Notes: a model not told the origin generated them from the letters alone. A DNA stretch of 64,000 nt from Bacillus salipaludis (GCF_004358205.1 NZ_SMYO01000012.1:1-64000); one strand, 5' to 3'. Shown: positions 43,142 through 53,020, numbered from the stretch's first letter. Made by a program: numbers and translations.

Positions 43142-43194
43142 GTGACAGGCACCGTTCGTGGACAAATCCTCAATTTTGTCCGTGTGGGGGAGAC
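43142..43194 (+). repeat. 53-bp dispersed element, copy 6
   Basis: Starts GTGACAGGCACCGTTCGTGG two bases after the preceding stop codon; the centre is TCCTCAA, and the end is changed to GGGGGAGAC. Confidence 0.92.
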
Positions 43195-43322
43195 ATCAGT
43201 TGATTTGCGTGACTGTCCCCATTTTTTGCCGAATTTAATGAAAAAAGTTATCTGCCTATCAATCTTTGTACCCGTCCATCATTTAATAAAGAAACAAGAT
43301 TTATTGAATAGGATGGATGGAA

Positions 43323-43481
43323 ATGGCGAAGAGGAATCGGGGGAAAACGATCAGCTATCTGCCTTCGAGGGGGCGCGGGACTTGCCCGTTGTGCGGCAGA
43401 ACAAGAATTAAATTATTGTATCCGTATAAAACAGTGGAAAATGTAACAATCAAAGTCTGTAAGATGTGCCGTCATAAATAA
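43323..43481 (+). CDS. Small basic zinc-binding protein, 52 residues
   Basis: ATG at 43323 after AGGATGGATGG encodes MAKRNRGKTISYLPSRGRGT, then CPLCGRTRIKLLYPYKTVENVTIKVCKMCRHK. Two CxxC pairs 24 residues apart plus a strongly basic charge indicate a zinc ribbon binding nucleic acid, like small ribosome-associated zinc proteins. I do not know a gene name. A longer overlapping frame (43142-43411) reads through the 53-bp repeat and is not believable. A terminator follows. Confidence 0.78.
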   Translation: MAKRNRGKTISYLPSRGRGTCPLCGRTRIKLLYPYKTVENVTIKVCKMCRHK

Positions 43482-43506
43482 TCATATTTTTCTAGATTGA
43501 GAATAT

Positions 43507-43548
43507 AATAGCCCCTGACCTCCTCCGAAGCGAAGGGGTTATTTTTTT
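43507..43548 (+). terminator. Terminator after the small zinc protein gene
   Basis: AATAGCCCCT pairs with AGGGGTTATT across a purine/pyrimidine-rich loop, followed by seven Ts (43542-43548). Confidence 0.78.
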
Positions 43549-43619
43549 GAAAAAAGGGTTTCCGGCTCAAAAAATTGAATTATTACATTGGGTATTTGTA
43601 CAAAATGTTGGAGGGGAAT

Positions 43620-44162
43620 ATGGCAAATTTAGATACTTTATATTTAATTGATCAAAAAGAGGGGTTTAGTTCTGAGTTTAGTAAATTAGTATCAATGATG
43701 AACTATACAAGAACAATCACCATTGAGGAAGTCAAAGCGCTAACAGTTGAGGAGCTCGACTTTCATTATGATGAGGAAGCAAATTCGATTGGTATGCTGT
43801 TAGACCATATGGCTGAGGTGGAAAAGGCCTATCAAATTTTAACTTTCGAAAATCGCGACTTAACGGATGAAGAGGTCGATCGTTTGAACCCTGGGTTAGA
43901 TTTAGGCGCTCCAGCAAGAGAAGTGATTAAGGGCCAACCAATCGAGCATTATTTGGAAAAATTAGCGCAGATTCGGAATGAAACTATCACCATGTTTAAA
44001 AAGCTCCCGGATGAATGGCTGTTTGAACAAACTCCGTTTTGGTGGGACCGCCCTGCGAACAACTATTTTAAATGGTTCCATGTTTTTGAAGATGAACTAA
44101 GCCATCGAGGGCAGATTCGGATTATTAAAAAAATGATTAAGAAGCATAAGGGGCCTTTGTAA
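43620..44162 (+). CDS. DinB-family (DUF664-like) four-helix protein
   Basis: A 180-residue protein of the DinB/YfiT superfamily: SIGMLLDHMAEVEKAYQILTFE gives the first metal histidine, and WFHVFEDELSHRGQIRIIKKMI the HxxxHxxQ-type pair at the C-terminus. Such proteins are metal-dependent thiol transferases or of unknown role. GGAGGGG sets the start at the ATG at 43620, not 43575. It is convergent with a second DinB-family gene, with a shared hairpin between them. Confidence 0.78.
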   Translation: MANLDTLYLIDQKEGFSSEFSKLVSMMNYTRTITIEEVKALTVEELDFHYDEEANSIGMLLDHMAEVEKAYQILTFENRDLTDEEVDRLNPGLDLGAPAREVIKGQPIEHYLEKLAQIRNETITMFKKLPDEWLFEQTPFWWDRPANNYFKWFHVFEDELSHRGQIRIIKKMIKKHKGPL

Positions 44163-44183
44163 AATTTGGAATACTGTTCGCAT

Positions 44184-44221
44184 AAAAAAAGATGTCCTCA
44201 AAGGCGAGTGCATCTTTTTTA
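44184..44221. terminator. Bidirectional terminator between two DinB-family genes
   Basis: AAAAAAGATG (44185-44194) pairs with CATCTTTTTT (44211-44220). A and T runs on both sides let it act in both directions. Confidence 0.78.
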
Positions 44222-44230
44222 TGGAGAGAT

Positions 44231-44737
44231 TTAATGCCTGTTAACAAGCTGCTTAATCTCCTTTATTTGCTCAATATGCCGTAGTTCATGGAGATAAATC
44301 AGTTCTACCCATTGAGTTAAGGGCAGTTCTCCAAAGACAGGGTGAGCTGCGGATCTTTCCGCTAAAATGCTTTGATCTTCAAGGCTATCCAAAACCTTTA
44401 GAAGCTTATTTCTAGCATCGTTTAACATTTCCAGCATCTGTTGAACTTCAAATGGCTCTCCGCTGGGCTGCACGATTTCAGGAGCAATATATTTTGTAGA
44501 GCGGTCAGTCGCATGTTGGATGGGCTTTGACTCGGCCTTGTTAATTTCTGGCTTGGTTACTAGATGGTGAATAAGCTTAGCTGTTCGTCTCTCCAATAAA
44601 ACTAGATGATGGCATACCTCAGCAACACTCCATTTTTCTTTGACATGCTTATGATTAAATTCCTCATAGGTAAGAGATTTAATTTCATCAACTAAGCCAT
44701 TCCTTGTTACTGCTAAGTTTTCACTTACAGAGCTCAT
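44231..44737 (-). CDS. DinB-family protein
   Basis: A 168-residue DinB_2-like helical protein: HVKEKWSVAEVCHHLVLLERRTAKLI holds the first histidine ligand, and WVELIYLHELRHIEQIKEIKQLV the C-terminal HxxxH. AAAGGGGAAAGG precedes the ATG at 44737, whereas the open frame runs up to 44767. It is unrelated in close sequence to its convergent neighbour, though of the same fold. The role is unknown; many family members act on bacillithiol or other thiols. Confidence 0.75.
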   Translation of the reverse strand: MSSVSENLAVTRNGLVDEIKSLTYEEFNHKHVKEKWSVAEVCHHLVLLERRTAKLIHHLVTKPEINKAESKPIQHATDRSTKYIAPEIVQPSGEPFEVQQMLEMLNDARNKLLKVLDSLEDQSILAERSAAHPVFGELPLTQWVELIYLHELRHIEQIKEIKQLVNRH

Positions 44738-44814
44738 AGCCTTTCCCCTTTCAAAATAGCTTCCCAATTATATATTCGGTGTATCAAAATTATATCCTTC
44801 AAAGTAATAACAAA

Positions 44815-44867
44815 GTGACAGGCACCGCCCGTGGACAAATCCCTAATTTTGTCCGTGTGAGGTGGAC
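44815..44867 (+). repeat. 53-bp dispersed element, copy 7
   Basis: Starts GTGACAGGCACCGCCCGTGG and ends GAGGTGGAC; the centre is TCCCTAA. It lies upstream of the alpha-galactosidase gene, on the promoter side. Confidence 0.92.
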
Positions 44868-44952
44868 ATTCAGGGTTTACTAGAAATATAGAACATTGTT
44901 TTCAATCAGGGGAATATGATGAATTAGGACGTGTTTTAAGGGGGAACGGGTT

Positions 44953-47142
44953 ATGCCAATTGAGTGGAATGAACAAGATGGAATCTTTCATTTATATAAT
45001 AGCAAGGTCAGCTATCTAATCCAGATTGTTCATGGGAAGTATCCTGCCCATTTGTATTGGGGGAAGCGGGTCGAAACAAAGCAGGCTGCAGCCATTCTTT
45101 CATTTAAGGGAAGGGCATTTTCGCCTTCAACAGAACCGGCCTATCCGCAATTTTCACTAGATACACTGCCACAGGAGTATCCGGCGTTTGGGAACGGGGA
45201 CTTCCGCTCACCAAGCTATCAACTCCAAACCGCCGATGGTTCCACAATTACAGAATTCATCTACGACTCCCATGAAATTTTTCAAGGAAAACGCCCTTTA
45301 ACCGGATTGCCTGCTTCCTATGTGGAGGATGGATCTGAAGCCGAAACCCTCGTGATTACATTGGTAGATTCCAAGCTTGGGATTGGTCTCCATCTTCAAT
45401 ATTCTATCTATCAGGACTTCGAAGTCATCACAAGATCCACCTCCGTTGAGCACCTCGGGTCCCAACAAGTAAAAATCTTGAAGTGTATGAGTATGTCGGT
45501 AGATTTCCATCAAGCCAATTGGGACTGGCTGCATCTCCACGGCACCTGGGGCAGGGAGCGTCATATTGAGCGAAAGCCGCTGCACCATGGAAGCCAAATG
45601 ATTTCATCGGCAAGAGGGGCAAGCAGCCACCAGCAGAACCCGTTTATCGCCTTGCTTTCCAAAAATGCAGACGAGGAAAATGGTGATGTTTATGGGGTTA
45701 GCCTCGTTTACAGTGGGAATTTTCAGGCTTCCATCGAAGTGGACCCGTTTCAAACCGCACGGCTTGCCATGGGCATCAATTCCTTTGATTTTACATGGCT
45801 GTTAAAACCGGGAGAAATTTTTCAAGCCCCAGAGGCGCTACTGGTTTATTCAAATGAAGGTCTCGGCGGGATGTCCCGAATCTTTCATAAATTTTTAAGA
45901 AAAAGAGTTTGCCGTGGTGCTTCTCGTGATCAAACGAGGCCAATCTTAATTAATAATTGGGAGGCTACTTATTTCAATTTTAATGAAAAAAAATTAAAGG
46001 CCATCGCTGATGCAGGAAAAGAATTAGGAATTGAGCTGTTTGTTCTGGATGATGGCTGGTTTGGGCATCGGGACAATGCAAAGAGTTCATTGGGGGATTG
46101 GGTGGTTGATAAGAGGAAACTGCCTAATGGACTAGAGGGCTTAGAAGAATATCTCCGAAAAAAGGGGATGAAGTTTGGATTATGGGTGGAGCCGGAAATG
46201 GTTTCACCGGATAGTAACCTATACAGGGAGCATCCGGATTGGTGCCTGCATGTGCCTGACAGGAAACGGACACCGTCGAGAAATCAATTAGTGCTGGATT
46301 TAAGCAGGGAAGACGTGTGCAATTATTTAATCAATACCTTAACTGCAGTTTTTCGAAGTGCCCAAATTGCTTATGTTAAATGGGATATGAATCGTAATAT
46401 GACGGAGGTGGGTTCCGCAGCACTGCCGCCTGAAAGGCAAAGGGAAACCGCTCACCGTTATATGCTGGGACTGTATCGGATCTTAGAGAGGCTGACTGAA
46501 CGTTTTCCTGATATCTTATTTGAAAGTTGTTCTGGAGGCGGCGGCCGGTATGACCCGGGCATGCTTTATTACATGCCGCAAACCTGGACAAGTGATGATA
46601 CTGATGCTGCCGAGCGGTTAAAAATTCAATACGGAACGAGCCTGCTCTATCCCGCTATCACTATGGGCTCCCATGTTTCAGATGTGCCAAACCATCAAGT
46701 GGGCAGGACAACACCTCTCCTAATGAGATGCCATGTAGCGATGGCGGGGAATCTTGGCTTTGAATTAAATATCGATAAGCTGAGCAGGGAGGATAAGAAG
46801 TTGGTCGCCGACCAAATCAAACAGTATCATAAAATCAAGGAGTTGGTTTGTTTTGGAAATCTCTACCGGCTGATGAGTCCCTTTGCTGGTACAGATACAG
46901 CCTGGATGTATATTTCAGAGGATAAAATAAAAGCAGTCTTGTTTTATTTTAAAACCATGGCATCTCCAAATCCTCCCTTCCAGCGTGTGAAATTACGGGG
47001 GTTGGAGGCTAAAAAAAGTTATAAACTCAACAATGAGAATCGAGAGTATTTTGGCAGCGAACTCATGCAGATCGGGCTCAACCTGCCGCTGATAAAAAAT
47101 GACTTTTCATCTTATTTATTCTATATCGAAGCAACACCGTGA
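44953..47142 (+). CDS. Alpha-galactosidase, glycoside hydrolase family 36
   Basis: A 729-residue cytosolic retaining enzyme that frees galactose from raffinose-type alpha-galactosides. An N-terminal beta-sandwich is followed by a TIM barrel with PILINNWEATYFNF, FVLDDGWFG, GLWVEPEMV, the nucleophile D478 in YVKWDMNR, ESCSGGGGRYDPG, and the acid/base D548 in TSDDTDAAER. Length and motifs fit bacterial AgaN/RafA enzymes. No signal peptide is present. GGGGGAACGG precedes the ATG. It is the first gene of a galactose-oriented region followed by a sensor system and MglBAC. No galactoside-specific importer lies in the window. Confidence 0.92.
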   Translation: MPIEWNEQDGIFHLYNSKVSYLIQIVHGKYPAHLYWGKRVETKQAAAILSFKGRAFSPSTEPAYPQFSLDTLPQEYPAFGNGDFRSPSYQLQTADGSTITEFIYDSHEIFQGKRPLTGLPASYVEDGSEAETLVITLVDSKLGIGLHLQYSIYQDFEVITRSTSVEHLGSQQVKILKCMSMSVDFHQANWDWLHLHGTWGRERHIERKPLHHGSQMISSARGASSHQQNPFIALLSKNADEENGDVYGVSLVYSGNFQASIEVDPFQTARLAMGINSFDFTWLLKPGEIFQAPEALLVYSNEGLGGMSRIFHKFLRKRVCRGASRDQTRPILINNWEATYFNFNEKKLKAIADAGKELGIELFVLDDGWFGHRDNAKSSLGDWVVDKRKLPNGLEGLEEYLRKKGMKFGLWVEPEMVSPDSNLYREHPDWCLHVPDRKRTPSRNQLVLDLSREDVCNYLINTLTAVFRSAQIAYVKWDMNRNMTEVGSAALPPERQRETAHRYMLGLYRILERLTERFPDILFESCSGGGGRYDPGMLYYMPQTWTSDDTDAAERLKIQYGTSLLYPAITMGSHVSDVPNHQVGRTTPLLMRCHVAMAGNLGFELNIDKLSREDKKLVADQIKQYHKIKELVCFGNLYRLMSPFAGTDTAWMYISEDKIKAVLFYFKTMASPNPPFQRVKLRGLEAKKSYKLNNENREYFGSELMQIGLNLPLIKNDFSSYLFYIEATP

Positions 47143-47173
47143 CTCCAATTCCCCCAAACAGCCCTCAAAATTT

Positions 47174-47252
47174 AACTAAACGTTTGATTAGTTCCAAAAA
47201 GGCCATATGTCGCAAGGCTTCCGCTGGATTTAATCAAACGTTTGATTAGTTT
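47174..47252. promoter_or_regulatory. Pair of LacI-type operator palindromes, also able to form a terminator
   Basis: AACTAAACGTTTGATTAGTT (47174-47193) and TAATCAAACGTTTGATTA (47231-47248) are both centred on AAACGTTT, the CG-centred palindrome bound by LacI/GalR repressors. The two copies can also pair with each other into a long hairpin ending in TTTTTT, so they may terminate the alpha-galactosidase message. No LacI gene is in the window. Either or both roles are possible. Confidence 0.55.
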
Positions 47253-47267
47253 TTTAATTCCCCTTGT

Positions 47268-47320
47268 GTCCACTCCACACGCACAAATTTCGCGTTTTGT
47301 CCACGAACGGTGCCTGTCAC
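47268..47320 (-). repeat. 53-bp dispersed element, copy 8
   Basis: Reverse-strand copy ending with the GTGACAGGCACCG block at 47320-47308; the centre is ACGCGAAA, and one arm has TTTGTGC instead of TTTGTCC. Confidence 0.88.
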
Positions 47321-47343
47321 CTTATGTGTCACTTTTTATTTCG

Positions 47344-47372
47344 TTGTTGATTTTGTGAAAATTCCGTATAAT
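47344..47372 (+). promoter_or_regulatory. Sigma-A promoter of the sugar-sensing operon
   Basis: TTGTTG (47344-47349), a 17-base spacer and a perfect TATAAT (47367-47372), 38 bases before the ATG at 47411. Confidence 0.6.
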
Positions 47373-47410
47373 GAGTTTAGTTTTTCACTTACTGGGACTG
47401 GGGTTGTTTT

Positions 47411-48433
47411 ATGAGCAGATTAACCAAAACCGCTTATATTTTAGGCATCTTTTGTTTTTTGATCAGCTGCTCTTTTGCGATTTTTTATGGATATAAAATC
47501 TTTACCCATGACGTACCAAAAACGAAGAAAACAATCGAAGAGGCGCGGTATCATTTTGTGCTTGTTCCTGAGGAGCTTGACAACGAATATTGGAGGCTTG
47601 TCGAAAAGGGAGCAAAAGCTGCGGCTAAGCATTATGGAGTGGTACTTGAGTACGTCGGGCCGAAACAGGCGAATATTGATGAGCATTTAAAAACAATTGA
47701 AATGTCCGCAGCCGCTAAGGTCGATGGAGTCATCACACAGGGATTGAGCAACAAGCAGTTTACCCCGCTGATTAATCGGGTTGTCTCCTCCTATGGAATC
47801 CCGGTCATTACGATTGATACAGATGCAGCCAATAGCCATCGCATTGCTTATATTGGTACGGACAATTATCATGCAGGTTACCTCGCGGGAAAAGCGCTAA
47901 TTGCCGATACAAAGGGAAAGGCCAATGTAGCCATCATTACCGGGAGTTTTTACGCGAATCATATGATTCAGCGGGTAAAAGGGTTTAAGGATGCAGTAAA
48001 AAAAGCAAAAGGCATTCATATTGTTGCGATCGAAGAATCACAAATCAGCCGGATTCGGGCAGCGGAGAAGGCCTATCAAATCCTGCAGGAACACCCTGAA
48101 GTCAATGCCTTTTACGGGACAAGTGCCCTAGATGGAATCAGTATTGCTAAAGTGGTTGAATTGAAAAAGAGAGAGCATGACATCTATATAATTGGCTTTG
48201 ATGTCCTGCCGGAAACCATTGCAAATCTTCAAAAAGGAACCATAAATGCAACCGTAGTCCAGCAGCCTTATGAAATGGGATATGGTTCGGTCAAAATGAT
48301 GGTTGAACTAATGGAGAAGAAACATATCCCGTCAATTGTCCATACAGAAACACAGGTAATCAGAAAAAAGGATTTGTCCGACTTACATCAGAACAGAATG
48401 GAGGCGGGCAAAAAAAATGCTATTCCGAATTAG
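47411..48433 (+). CDS. Membrane-anchored sugar-binding sensor protein of a three-component system
   Basis: A 340-residue protein with an uncleaved-looking N-terminal membrane helix ([20 protein letters not shown]) and a periplasmic-binding type 1 domain of the ribose/galactose class ([66 protein letters not shown]). It overlaps the LytS-type kinase gene by 17 bases. In such triads the binding protein reports the external sugar to the kinase. Here the neighbours MglBAC and alpha-galactosidase point to galactose. GGGACTGGGG precedes the ATG. Confidence 0.82.
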   Translation: MSRLTKTAYILGIFCFLISCSFAIFYGYKIFTHDVPKTKKTIEEARYHFVLVPEELDNEYWRLVEKGAKAAAKHYGVVLEYVGPKQANIDEHLKTIEMSAAAKVDGVITQGLSNKQFTPLINRVVSSYGIPVITIDTDAANSHRIAYIGTDNYHAGYLAGKALIADTKGKANVAIITGSFYANHMIQRVKGFKDAVKKAKGIHIVAIEESQISRIRAAEKAYQILQEHPEVNAFYGTSALDGISIAKVVELKKREHDIYIIGFDVLPETIANLQKGTINATVVQQPYEMGYGSVKMMVELMEKKHIPSIVHTETQVIRKKDLSDLHQNRMEAGKKNAIPN

Positions 48434-49880
48434 ATCCAAACTGTTGCTTTATTTTATTGTGCTTGTCGTTTTGTTAACCTCCATCGGTTTTTATTTTTAT
48501 AATAGCAGTGAAAAACTGGTGGTAGAATACGATAACAGCTTTGAACAGTTCCTTTTGTTAAATGATATCTCAAAACGGACTAACCAAATTACCGAGAGCC
48601 TGCATGCGTATATTTTGGATAAAGAAGAACGTTATTTAGAGGACTATACAGCAAAAAAGACAAAACTGCTCAAAGATCAAAAGAGATTATATCAAGATAT
48701 TAACACCAATGATATTACCCTTGTAAACTATAAAAATATGATCGACAGCTTTTTGGAAGAATGCGATTCCTCGATTCATTTTTTTCAAAAAGATGATATA
48801 AATCGCTATTCAAATCATTATAATGAAGCGTTGAAAATTGCATCGTTCCTGCAAGAAAGTACACTATCATTGTTAAATAATAAGCTGACAGACTATCAGA
48901 AATTTTATGGTGAAATCGAATTGCAAAACCATTACTACAAATTAATGGCGATTTCACTTTTTGCTGCCACTTTTTTTCTTAGTACCTTACTTGCTTTGTG
49001 GATTTCAGGTGGAATTACGAAACCAATCCGCCAGCTTTCGAAGGCCGCAAAAGAAATTTCGAAAGGAAATTTTTCCGGAGAGGATATTAAGGTTTCTACA
49101 AATGATGAATTAAAATTATTAACAGAAACGTTTAACCAAATGCGGACGAATATCAGGCAGCTGGTTATTGAAATCAAACAAAAGTCCGAATTGGACAAGC
49201 TCTTAAAGGAACTGGAATTAAAGAGCCTGCAAAATCAAATCAATCCACATTTTCTTTTTAACACCTTGAACACCGTTTCTAAAATGGCTTACCTAGAGGA
49301 CGCAGAAGAGACTTCAAGATTAATTGAAGCGGTTGCGGCCTTGCTCCGTTATAATCTTGGTGATTTAAATAAGGCATCCACGCTTCGAGATGAGGTTAGA
49401 GTGGTGAAAGAGTATTTTTATATCCAGCAAACAAGATTTGGGGAACGAATTCAGTTTAAGACAGATATTCAAGAGGATTGTTTAGATATTGAAATGCCAA
49501 GTTTAATTCTTCAGCCTTTAGTTGAAAACGCCTTCATCCATGGAGTGGAGGAATACGAGGAAAATGCAGTGATCAGCTTAAATATATATCGGCTAGTGGA
49601 CCGGATTTTCGTGGAAGTGAAGGATAACGGGGGAGGCATGGATGCGGCAACCAAGAAAAAACTTCAAGACTATGTTCAAGGGATTGAAAAAGAAGAGAAC
49701 TTTGAGCTGGAAAAATCGACGGGCCATTCGACGGGCATTGGCGTGAAAAATGTAATTAAACGGCTTCAGTTATTTTATCAGCGAAACAAGATCGTTGAAA
49801 TTGAATCTGAACTAGAGAAAGGGACAACGTTTAGACTAGTCCTGCCTGATGAAGGGGAAGGTGGAGGAGAACGTGCTTAA
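48417..49880 (+). CDS. LytS/YesM-type sensor histidine kinase
   Basis: A 487-residue membrane kinase: TM1 ([21 protein letters not shown]), an extracellular helical sensor region (about 32-170), TM2 ([20 protein letters not shown]), HAMP ([20 protein letters not shown]), then a His_kinase domain with H278 in [20 protein letters not shown] and HATPase_c with [15 protein letters not shown] and KDNGGGMD. It would receive the signal of the sugar sensor encoded just before it and phosphorylate the AraC-type regulator encoded just after, both linked by short overlaps. Confidence 0.88.
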   Translation: MLFRIRSKLLLYFIVLVVLLTSIGFYFYNSSEKLVVEYDNSFEQFLLLNDISKRTNQITESLHAYILDKEERYLEDYTAKKTKLLKDQKRLYQDINTNDITLVNYKNMIDSFLEECDSSIHFFQKDDINRYSNHYNEALKIASFLQESTLSLLNNKLTDYQKFYGEIELQNHYYKLMAISLFAATFFLSTLLALWISGGITKPIRQLSKAAKEISKGNFSGEDIKVSTNDELKLLTETFNQMRTNIRQLVIEIKQKSELDKLLKELELKSLQNQINPHFLFNTLNTVSKMAYLEDAEETSRLIEAVAALLRYNLGDLNKASTLRDEVRVVKEYFYIQQTRFGERIQFKTDIQEDCLDIEMPSLILQPLVENAFIHGVEEYEENAVISLNIYRLVDRIFVEVKDNGGGMDAATKKKLQDYVQGIEKEENFELEKSTGHSTGIGVKNVIKRLQLFYQRNKIVEIESELEKGTTFRLVLPDEGEGGGERA

Positions 49881-51468
49881 AATTCTACTTGTCGATGATG
49901 AAGCCCTTGAGAGGAAGGCAATCGGAAAAATGATTCAAAAAAGCGTGGAAGATGTTGAAGTAATTGGTGAAGCCCCGAATGGGAGGAAAGCGGTAGAACT
50001 GGCCGTCGAACTTAATCCCGACATTATTTTTATGGATATCAAAATGCCGGGAATGGATGGGGTGCAAGCTGTCAAGGAAATCAAAAAGCTCAACGCGGCC
50101 ATTAAATTCATTATGGTTTCGGCCTTTAATACGTTTGAATATGCCAAAGAAGTTATGCAGCAGGGAGTTAAGGAGTATATTCTTAAACCCAGCAGAAAAC
50201 AGGATATTTTAGACTCCCTCGCGCGGGTTTCCTCTGAAATTCAGGAAGAGCGCAAACAGCAGGAAGAACAGCAAAGTCTCCGGGAAAGCCTAAACCGTGC
50301 GGTAACCCTCGCACAAAAAGAATGGGTCTCTTCCCTTATTATTAACCAAGTTCAGGACATCACCTTTGAAGAATGGGGACAATTATTAGGGGTGGAGATT
50401 ACCACGGGCTATATCATGCTTTTCTCTCTAAAGCCCAAGGACCAAAGGGAGTTTACCGCTACGGAGAAACAAATTTGGTACACCTGGTTGAAGGAGGCCC
50501 TGCATTCGGTCGTAAAAAAGCAGGAAATCATGATTGGCCCATTAATAGAATTACAAGTGCCTGTATTGTTTCTTTGGAAAAAATCGAACGAGAAATTGCT
50601 GTTTAAATCGCTGTCACAGTATGTAATTGAAAGTTTATTGACCCATTTTCAAAAAGAGTCCTTTCAAGCAGAATTACGGATTGGCGTTGGCCACCCTTAC
50701 CATCATGCCTATGAACTCAATAAATCCTATCATGAGGCTGTGATGGCATTAAACCACCTCATGAAAAATCCAAACCAAAAGTATTTAATCGGGGTAAAAC
50801 AAGCTGAACAAGAAGAAAATTCAACCATTGCTTCAGAAATCCTTGAGATGGAGAAAAAATTATTAGAAGCGGTTCGTCAAGGCGATGTGAATAAGGTACT
50901 ATTTCTCTTTGATTCCTTTATTACCAAACACCAGTCGAACTCAAAGATAGAGGCTGCTGTTGTAAAAAAATCATTTGATGAGCTCTTCATATTGATTTCC
51001 CGTATGCTGCATGGTCTAGGTGTGAATTTAGAACGAACTCCTGTGGTTCATCAGTCAGAGGAGGTTGCTGAGATGCTTGAAGCCGGAAAAGCACACCTTA
51101 TATCCATTGTCCAATCCGTGCAGCAATGGCGGACCAATCATGCGAAAGGAATGCTGCAAAAAGCAAAGGATTATATTGAAAAGAATTTTGCCGATACAAT
51201 TACATTAGAATCTGTTGCAGAGTATGTCGAGCTAAGTCCGTTTTATTTTAGCAAATTGTTTAAGGACCGGTTTGGGATGACGTTTATCGATTATTTAACA
51301 GAAATTAGGATTAAAGAGGCAAAGGCCTTAATGGAGAATCCGGGGAAAAGCTTGAAGGAGATTTGTTATTCCGTTGGCTATAAGGATCCCAATTATTTTA
51401 GCCGTGTGTTTAAAAAGCTGACAGGCTCATCACCATCAGAATTCCGCAAGGCGGTAATAAAAGAATAA
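49873..51468 (+). CDS. Response regulator with AraC-type DNA-binding domain (YesN-like)
   Basis: A 531-residue regulator: receiver domain ([20 protein letters not shown]; phosphoacceptor D55 in [10 protein letters not shown]; conserved lysine in YILKPSRK), a long middle domain (about 140-420), and a C-terminal double HTH ([47 protein letters not shown]). GGAGGAGAAC sets a GTG start at 49873, overlapping the kinase stop, rather than the ATG at 49849. Likely targets are mglBAC and perhaps the alpha-galactosidase gene. A terminator separates it from mglB. Confidence 0.88.
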   Translation: MLKILLVDDEALERKAIGKMIQKSVEDVEVIGEAPNGRKAVELAVELNPDIIFMDIKMPGMDGVQAVKEIKKLNAAIKFIMVSAFNTFEYAKEVMQQGVKEYILKPSRKQDILDSLARVSSEIQEERKQQEEQQSLRESLNRAVTLAQKEWVSSLIINQVQDITFEEWGQLLGVEITTGYIMLFSLKPKDQREFTATEKQIWYTWLKEALHSVVKKQEIMIGPLIELQVPVLFLWKKSNEKLLFKSLSQYVIESLLTHFQKESFQAELRIGVGHPYHHAYELNKSYHEAVMALNHLMKNPNQKYLIGVKQAEQEENSTIASEILEMEKKLLEAVRQGDVNKVLFLFDSFITKHQSNSKIEAAVVKKSFDELFILISRMLHGLGVNLERTPVVHQSEEVAEMLEAGKAHLISIVQSVQQWRTNHAKGMLQKAKDYIEKNFADTITLESVAEYVELSPFYFSKLFKDRFGMTFIDYLTEIRIKEAKALMENPGKSLKEICYSVGYKDPNYFSRVFKKLTGSSPSEFRKAVIKE

Positions 51469-51474
51469 TAGCTT

Positions 51475-51508
51475 ATAAGACCAAATCGGATTTGGTCTTA
51501 TTTTTTTG
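51475..51508 (+). terminator. Terminator after the sensor-kinase-regulator operon
   Basis: ATAAGACCAAAT (51475-51486) pairs with ATTTGGTCTTAT (51490-51501) with a 3-base loop, followed by a run of Ts. Confidence 0.88.
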
Positions 51509-51585
51509 CTATGTTAAAGATCAATGTTGATCTTTAAAACAAAGTTGATTGGAGCGGAAATCAACAGCTAAGTGTAACAGAGTAT
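51509..51585. repeat. Short MITE-related element, third copy
   Basis: Left end GCTATGTTAAAG and right part TTGGAGCGGAAATCAACAGC followed by TAAGTGTAACAGAG match the ends of the 990-1101 element, with most of the middle missing. A palindrome TTAAAGATCAA-TG-TTGATCTTTAA lies at 51514-51537. Confidence 0.55.
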
Positions 51586-51684
51586 TTTTTTGGAGAAATT
51601 CTCAAAAAACAAAATAGTCTAGATAATCACAGATTAGTGCTATTGTTTTGAACTATTTGAAAAACATGCTCCATGCTACCATGA

Positions 51685-51721
51685 ATGTAAGGGTTTACAT
51701 CAGGCGTTGAAACCGGTTCCA
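51685..51721. promoter_or_regulatory. mglB regulatory region: palindrome and cre-like site
   Basis: ATGTAA-GGGT-TTACAT (51685-51700) is a perfect 6+6 palindrome. Next to it TGAAACCGGTTCCA (51708-51721) matches 12 of 14 positions of the CcpA cre consensus. This suggests catabolite repression of the galactose importer plus a second regulator, perhaps the AraC-type response regulator encoded upstream. Confidence 0.55.
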
Positions 51722-51750
51722 ATAACTTTATTAAAAAGGAGATTGATTCG

Positions 51751-52809
51751 ATGTTTAATAAGAAAAAAGGCCTCATCCTCTCATTAGCGGTTGCTTCTAG
51801 TATTCTTTTAGCTACGGGCTGCAGCAGCTCAACCTCTGGAGATTCTGCAAGCGGCAAGGGCAGCGACCTTCCGGCTGTTGGCGCTACGATTTATAAGTTT
51901 GACGATAACTTCATGTCCTATGTACGCCGTTCAATGGAAGACTCGGCAAAAGGCAATGTGAAATTAATGTTGAATGACTCTCAAAATGACCAATCCAAAC
52001 AAATTGAACAAGTGGATACGCTGATTGCAAAAGGAGCAAAATCACTGGCTATTAATCTAGTCGATCCAAAAGCGGCTCAAACGATTATCGATAAAGCGAA
52101 ACCGAAAAACATCCCTGTTATCTTCTTTAACAAAGAGCCGGATGCTGCTGTATTGAAAGGCTATGACAAAGCTTACTATGTTGGTACAACTTCATCTGAA
52201 TCTGGTGTCCTTCAAGGTGAATTAATTGCTAAGGCTTGGGAAGCAAACAAAGATAAATGGGACAAAAACCATGATGGCAAACTCCAATACGTTTTATTAG
52301 AAGGTGAGCCAGGGCACCCGGACGCAGAGGCACGTACAAAATATGCGGTGGATACGATCAAAGAAAAAGGCATTCAGGTAGAACAGTTAGCATTAGATAC
52401 CGCAATGTGGGATGCTACAAAAGCGACAGAGAAAATGGATGCTTGGTTAGCAAAATACAGCGACAAAATTGAATTTGTTATTGCTAACAACGACGGCATG
52501 GCCTTAGGTGCGATTGCTTCTCTCGAAAAAGCAGGATATTTCACTGGCGGCAAATTCATGCCGGTTGTAGGGGTTGACGCCATTCCGGAAGCACTTGAAA
52601 TGATTGAAAAAGGCAAAATGGTTGGAACCATCTTGAATGATGCGAAAAACCAAGGGAAGGCTACGATTGACTTAGCTGCAAATGCTGCAAAAGGCAAGGA
52701 TGTTTTAGACGGAACTCAGTGGAAGCTGGACGATGCAAAGGCAGTTCGTGTACCTTACGTGCAAATCACTAAGGATAACATCCAAGAAGGTAAAGACGCT
52801 TATAAATAA
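51751..52809 (+). CDS. mglB: Galactose/glucose-binding lipoprotein MglB
   Basis: A 352-residue substrate-binding lipoprotein: signal peptide with lipobox LLATGC, anchored at C24, then a type 1 periplasmic-binding fold. An EF-hand-like calcium loop [16 protein letters not shown], characteristic of MglB, distinguishes it from ribose or xylose binders. Other family marks are [17 protein letters not shown] and [26 protein letters not shown] precedes the ATG. It is the first gene of the importer operon; a strong hairpin between it and mglA may raise its share of protein. Confidence 0.88.
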   Translation: MFNKKKGLILSLAVASSILLATGCSSSTSGDSASGKGSDLPAVGATIYKFDDNFMSYVRRSMEDSAKGNVKLMLNDSQNDQSKQIEQVDTLIAKGAKSLAINLVDPKAAQTIIDKAKPKNIPVIFFNKEPDAAVLKGYDKAYYVGTTSSESGVLQGELIAKAWEANKDKWDKNHDGKLQYVLLEGEPGHPDAEARTKYAVDTIKEKGIQVEQLALDTAMWDATKATEKMDAWLAKYSDKIEFVIANNDGMALGAIASLEKAGYFTGGKFMPVVGVDAIPEALEMIEKGKMVGTILNDAKNQGKATIDLAANAAKGKDVLDGTQWKLDDAKAVRVPYVQITKDNIQEGKDAYK

Positions 52810-52813
52810 AAAA

Positions 52814-53020
52814 AGCGGAAGCGCCTTGACCAGGGGCGCTGCAGCTAGACAATAAAAAAGCAGAAGCGATTTTGTTTAGTTTCATAGAGGCAGCGCCTTA
52901 GTCCAGCACCTTGAGCTGATCACAAGGGGCATGGCGCTCCTCGAACGAAGGAAAAGATCATGCTTTTCCTTCGTTCGGGGTTAGGCTTCCATCGTTAGTG
53001 AAGCTGGACACTTTTTCACC
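52814..53020. repeat. Intergenic repeat with 15-bp hairpin between mglB and mglA
   Basis: Begins AGCGGAAGCGCCTTGACCAG and contains AGCTAGACA and later AGCTGGACAC, the type of repeat common between Bacillus genes. In it CGAACGAAGGAAAAG (52942-52956) and CTTTTCCTTCGTTCG (52963-52977) form a perfect stem without a T run. This suits an mRNA-stabilising or processing element more than a terminator. Confidence 0.7.

Noticed and set aside
43142..43411. 89-codon open frame after the glutamate-synthase-like gene
   Set aside because: It starts inside the 53-bp repeat and overlaps, in another frame, a much better small zinc-protein gene (43323-43481) with its own ribosome binding site.
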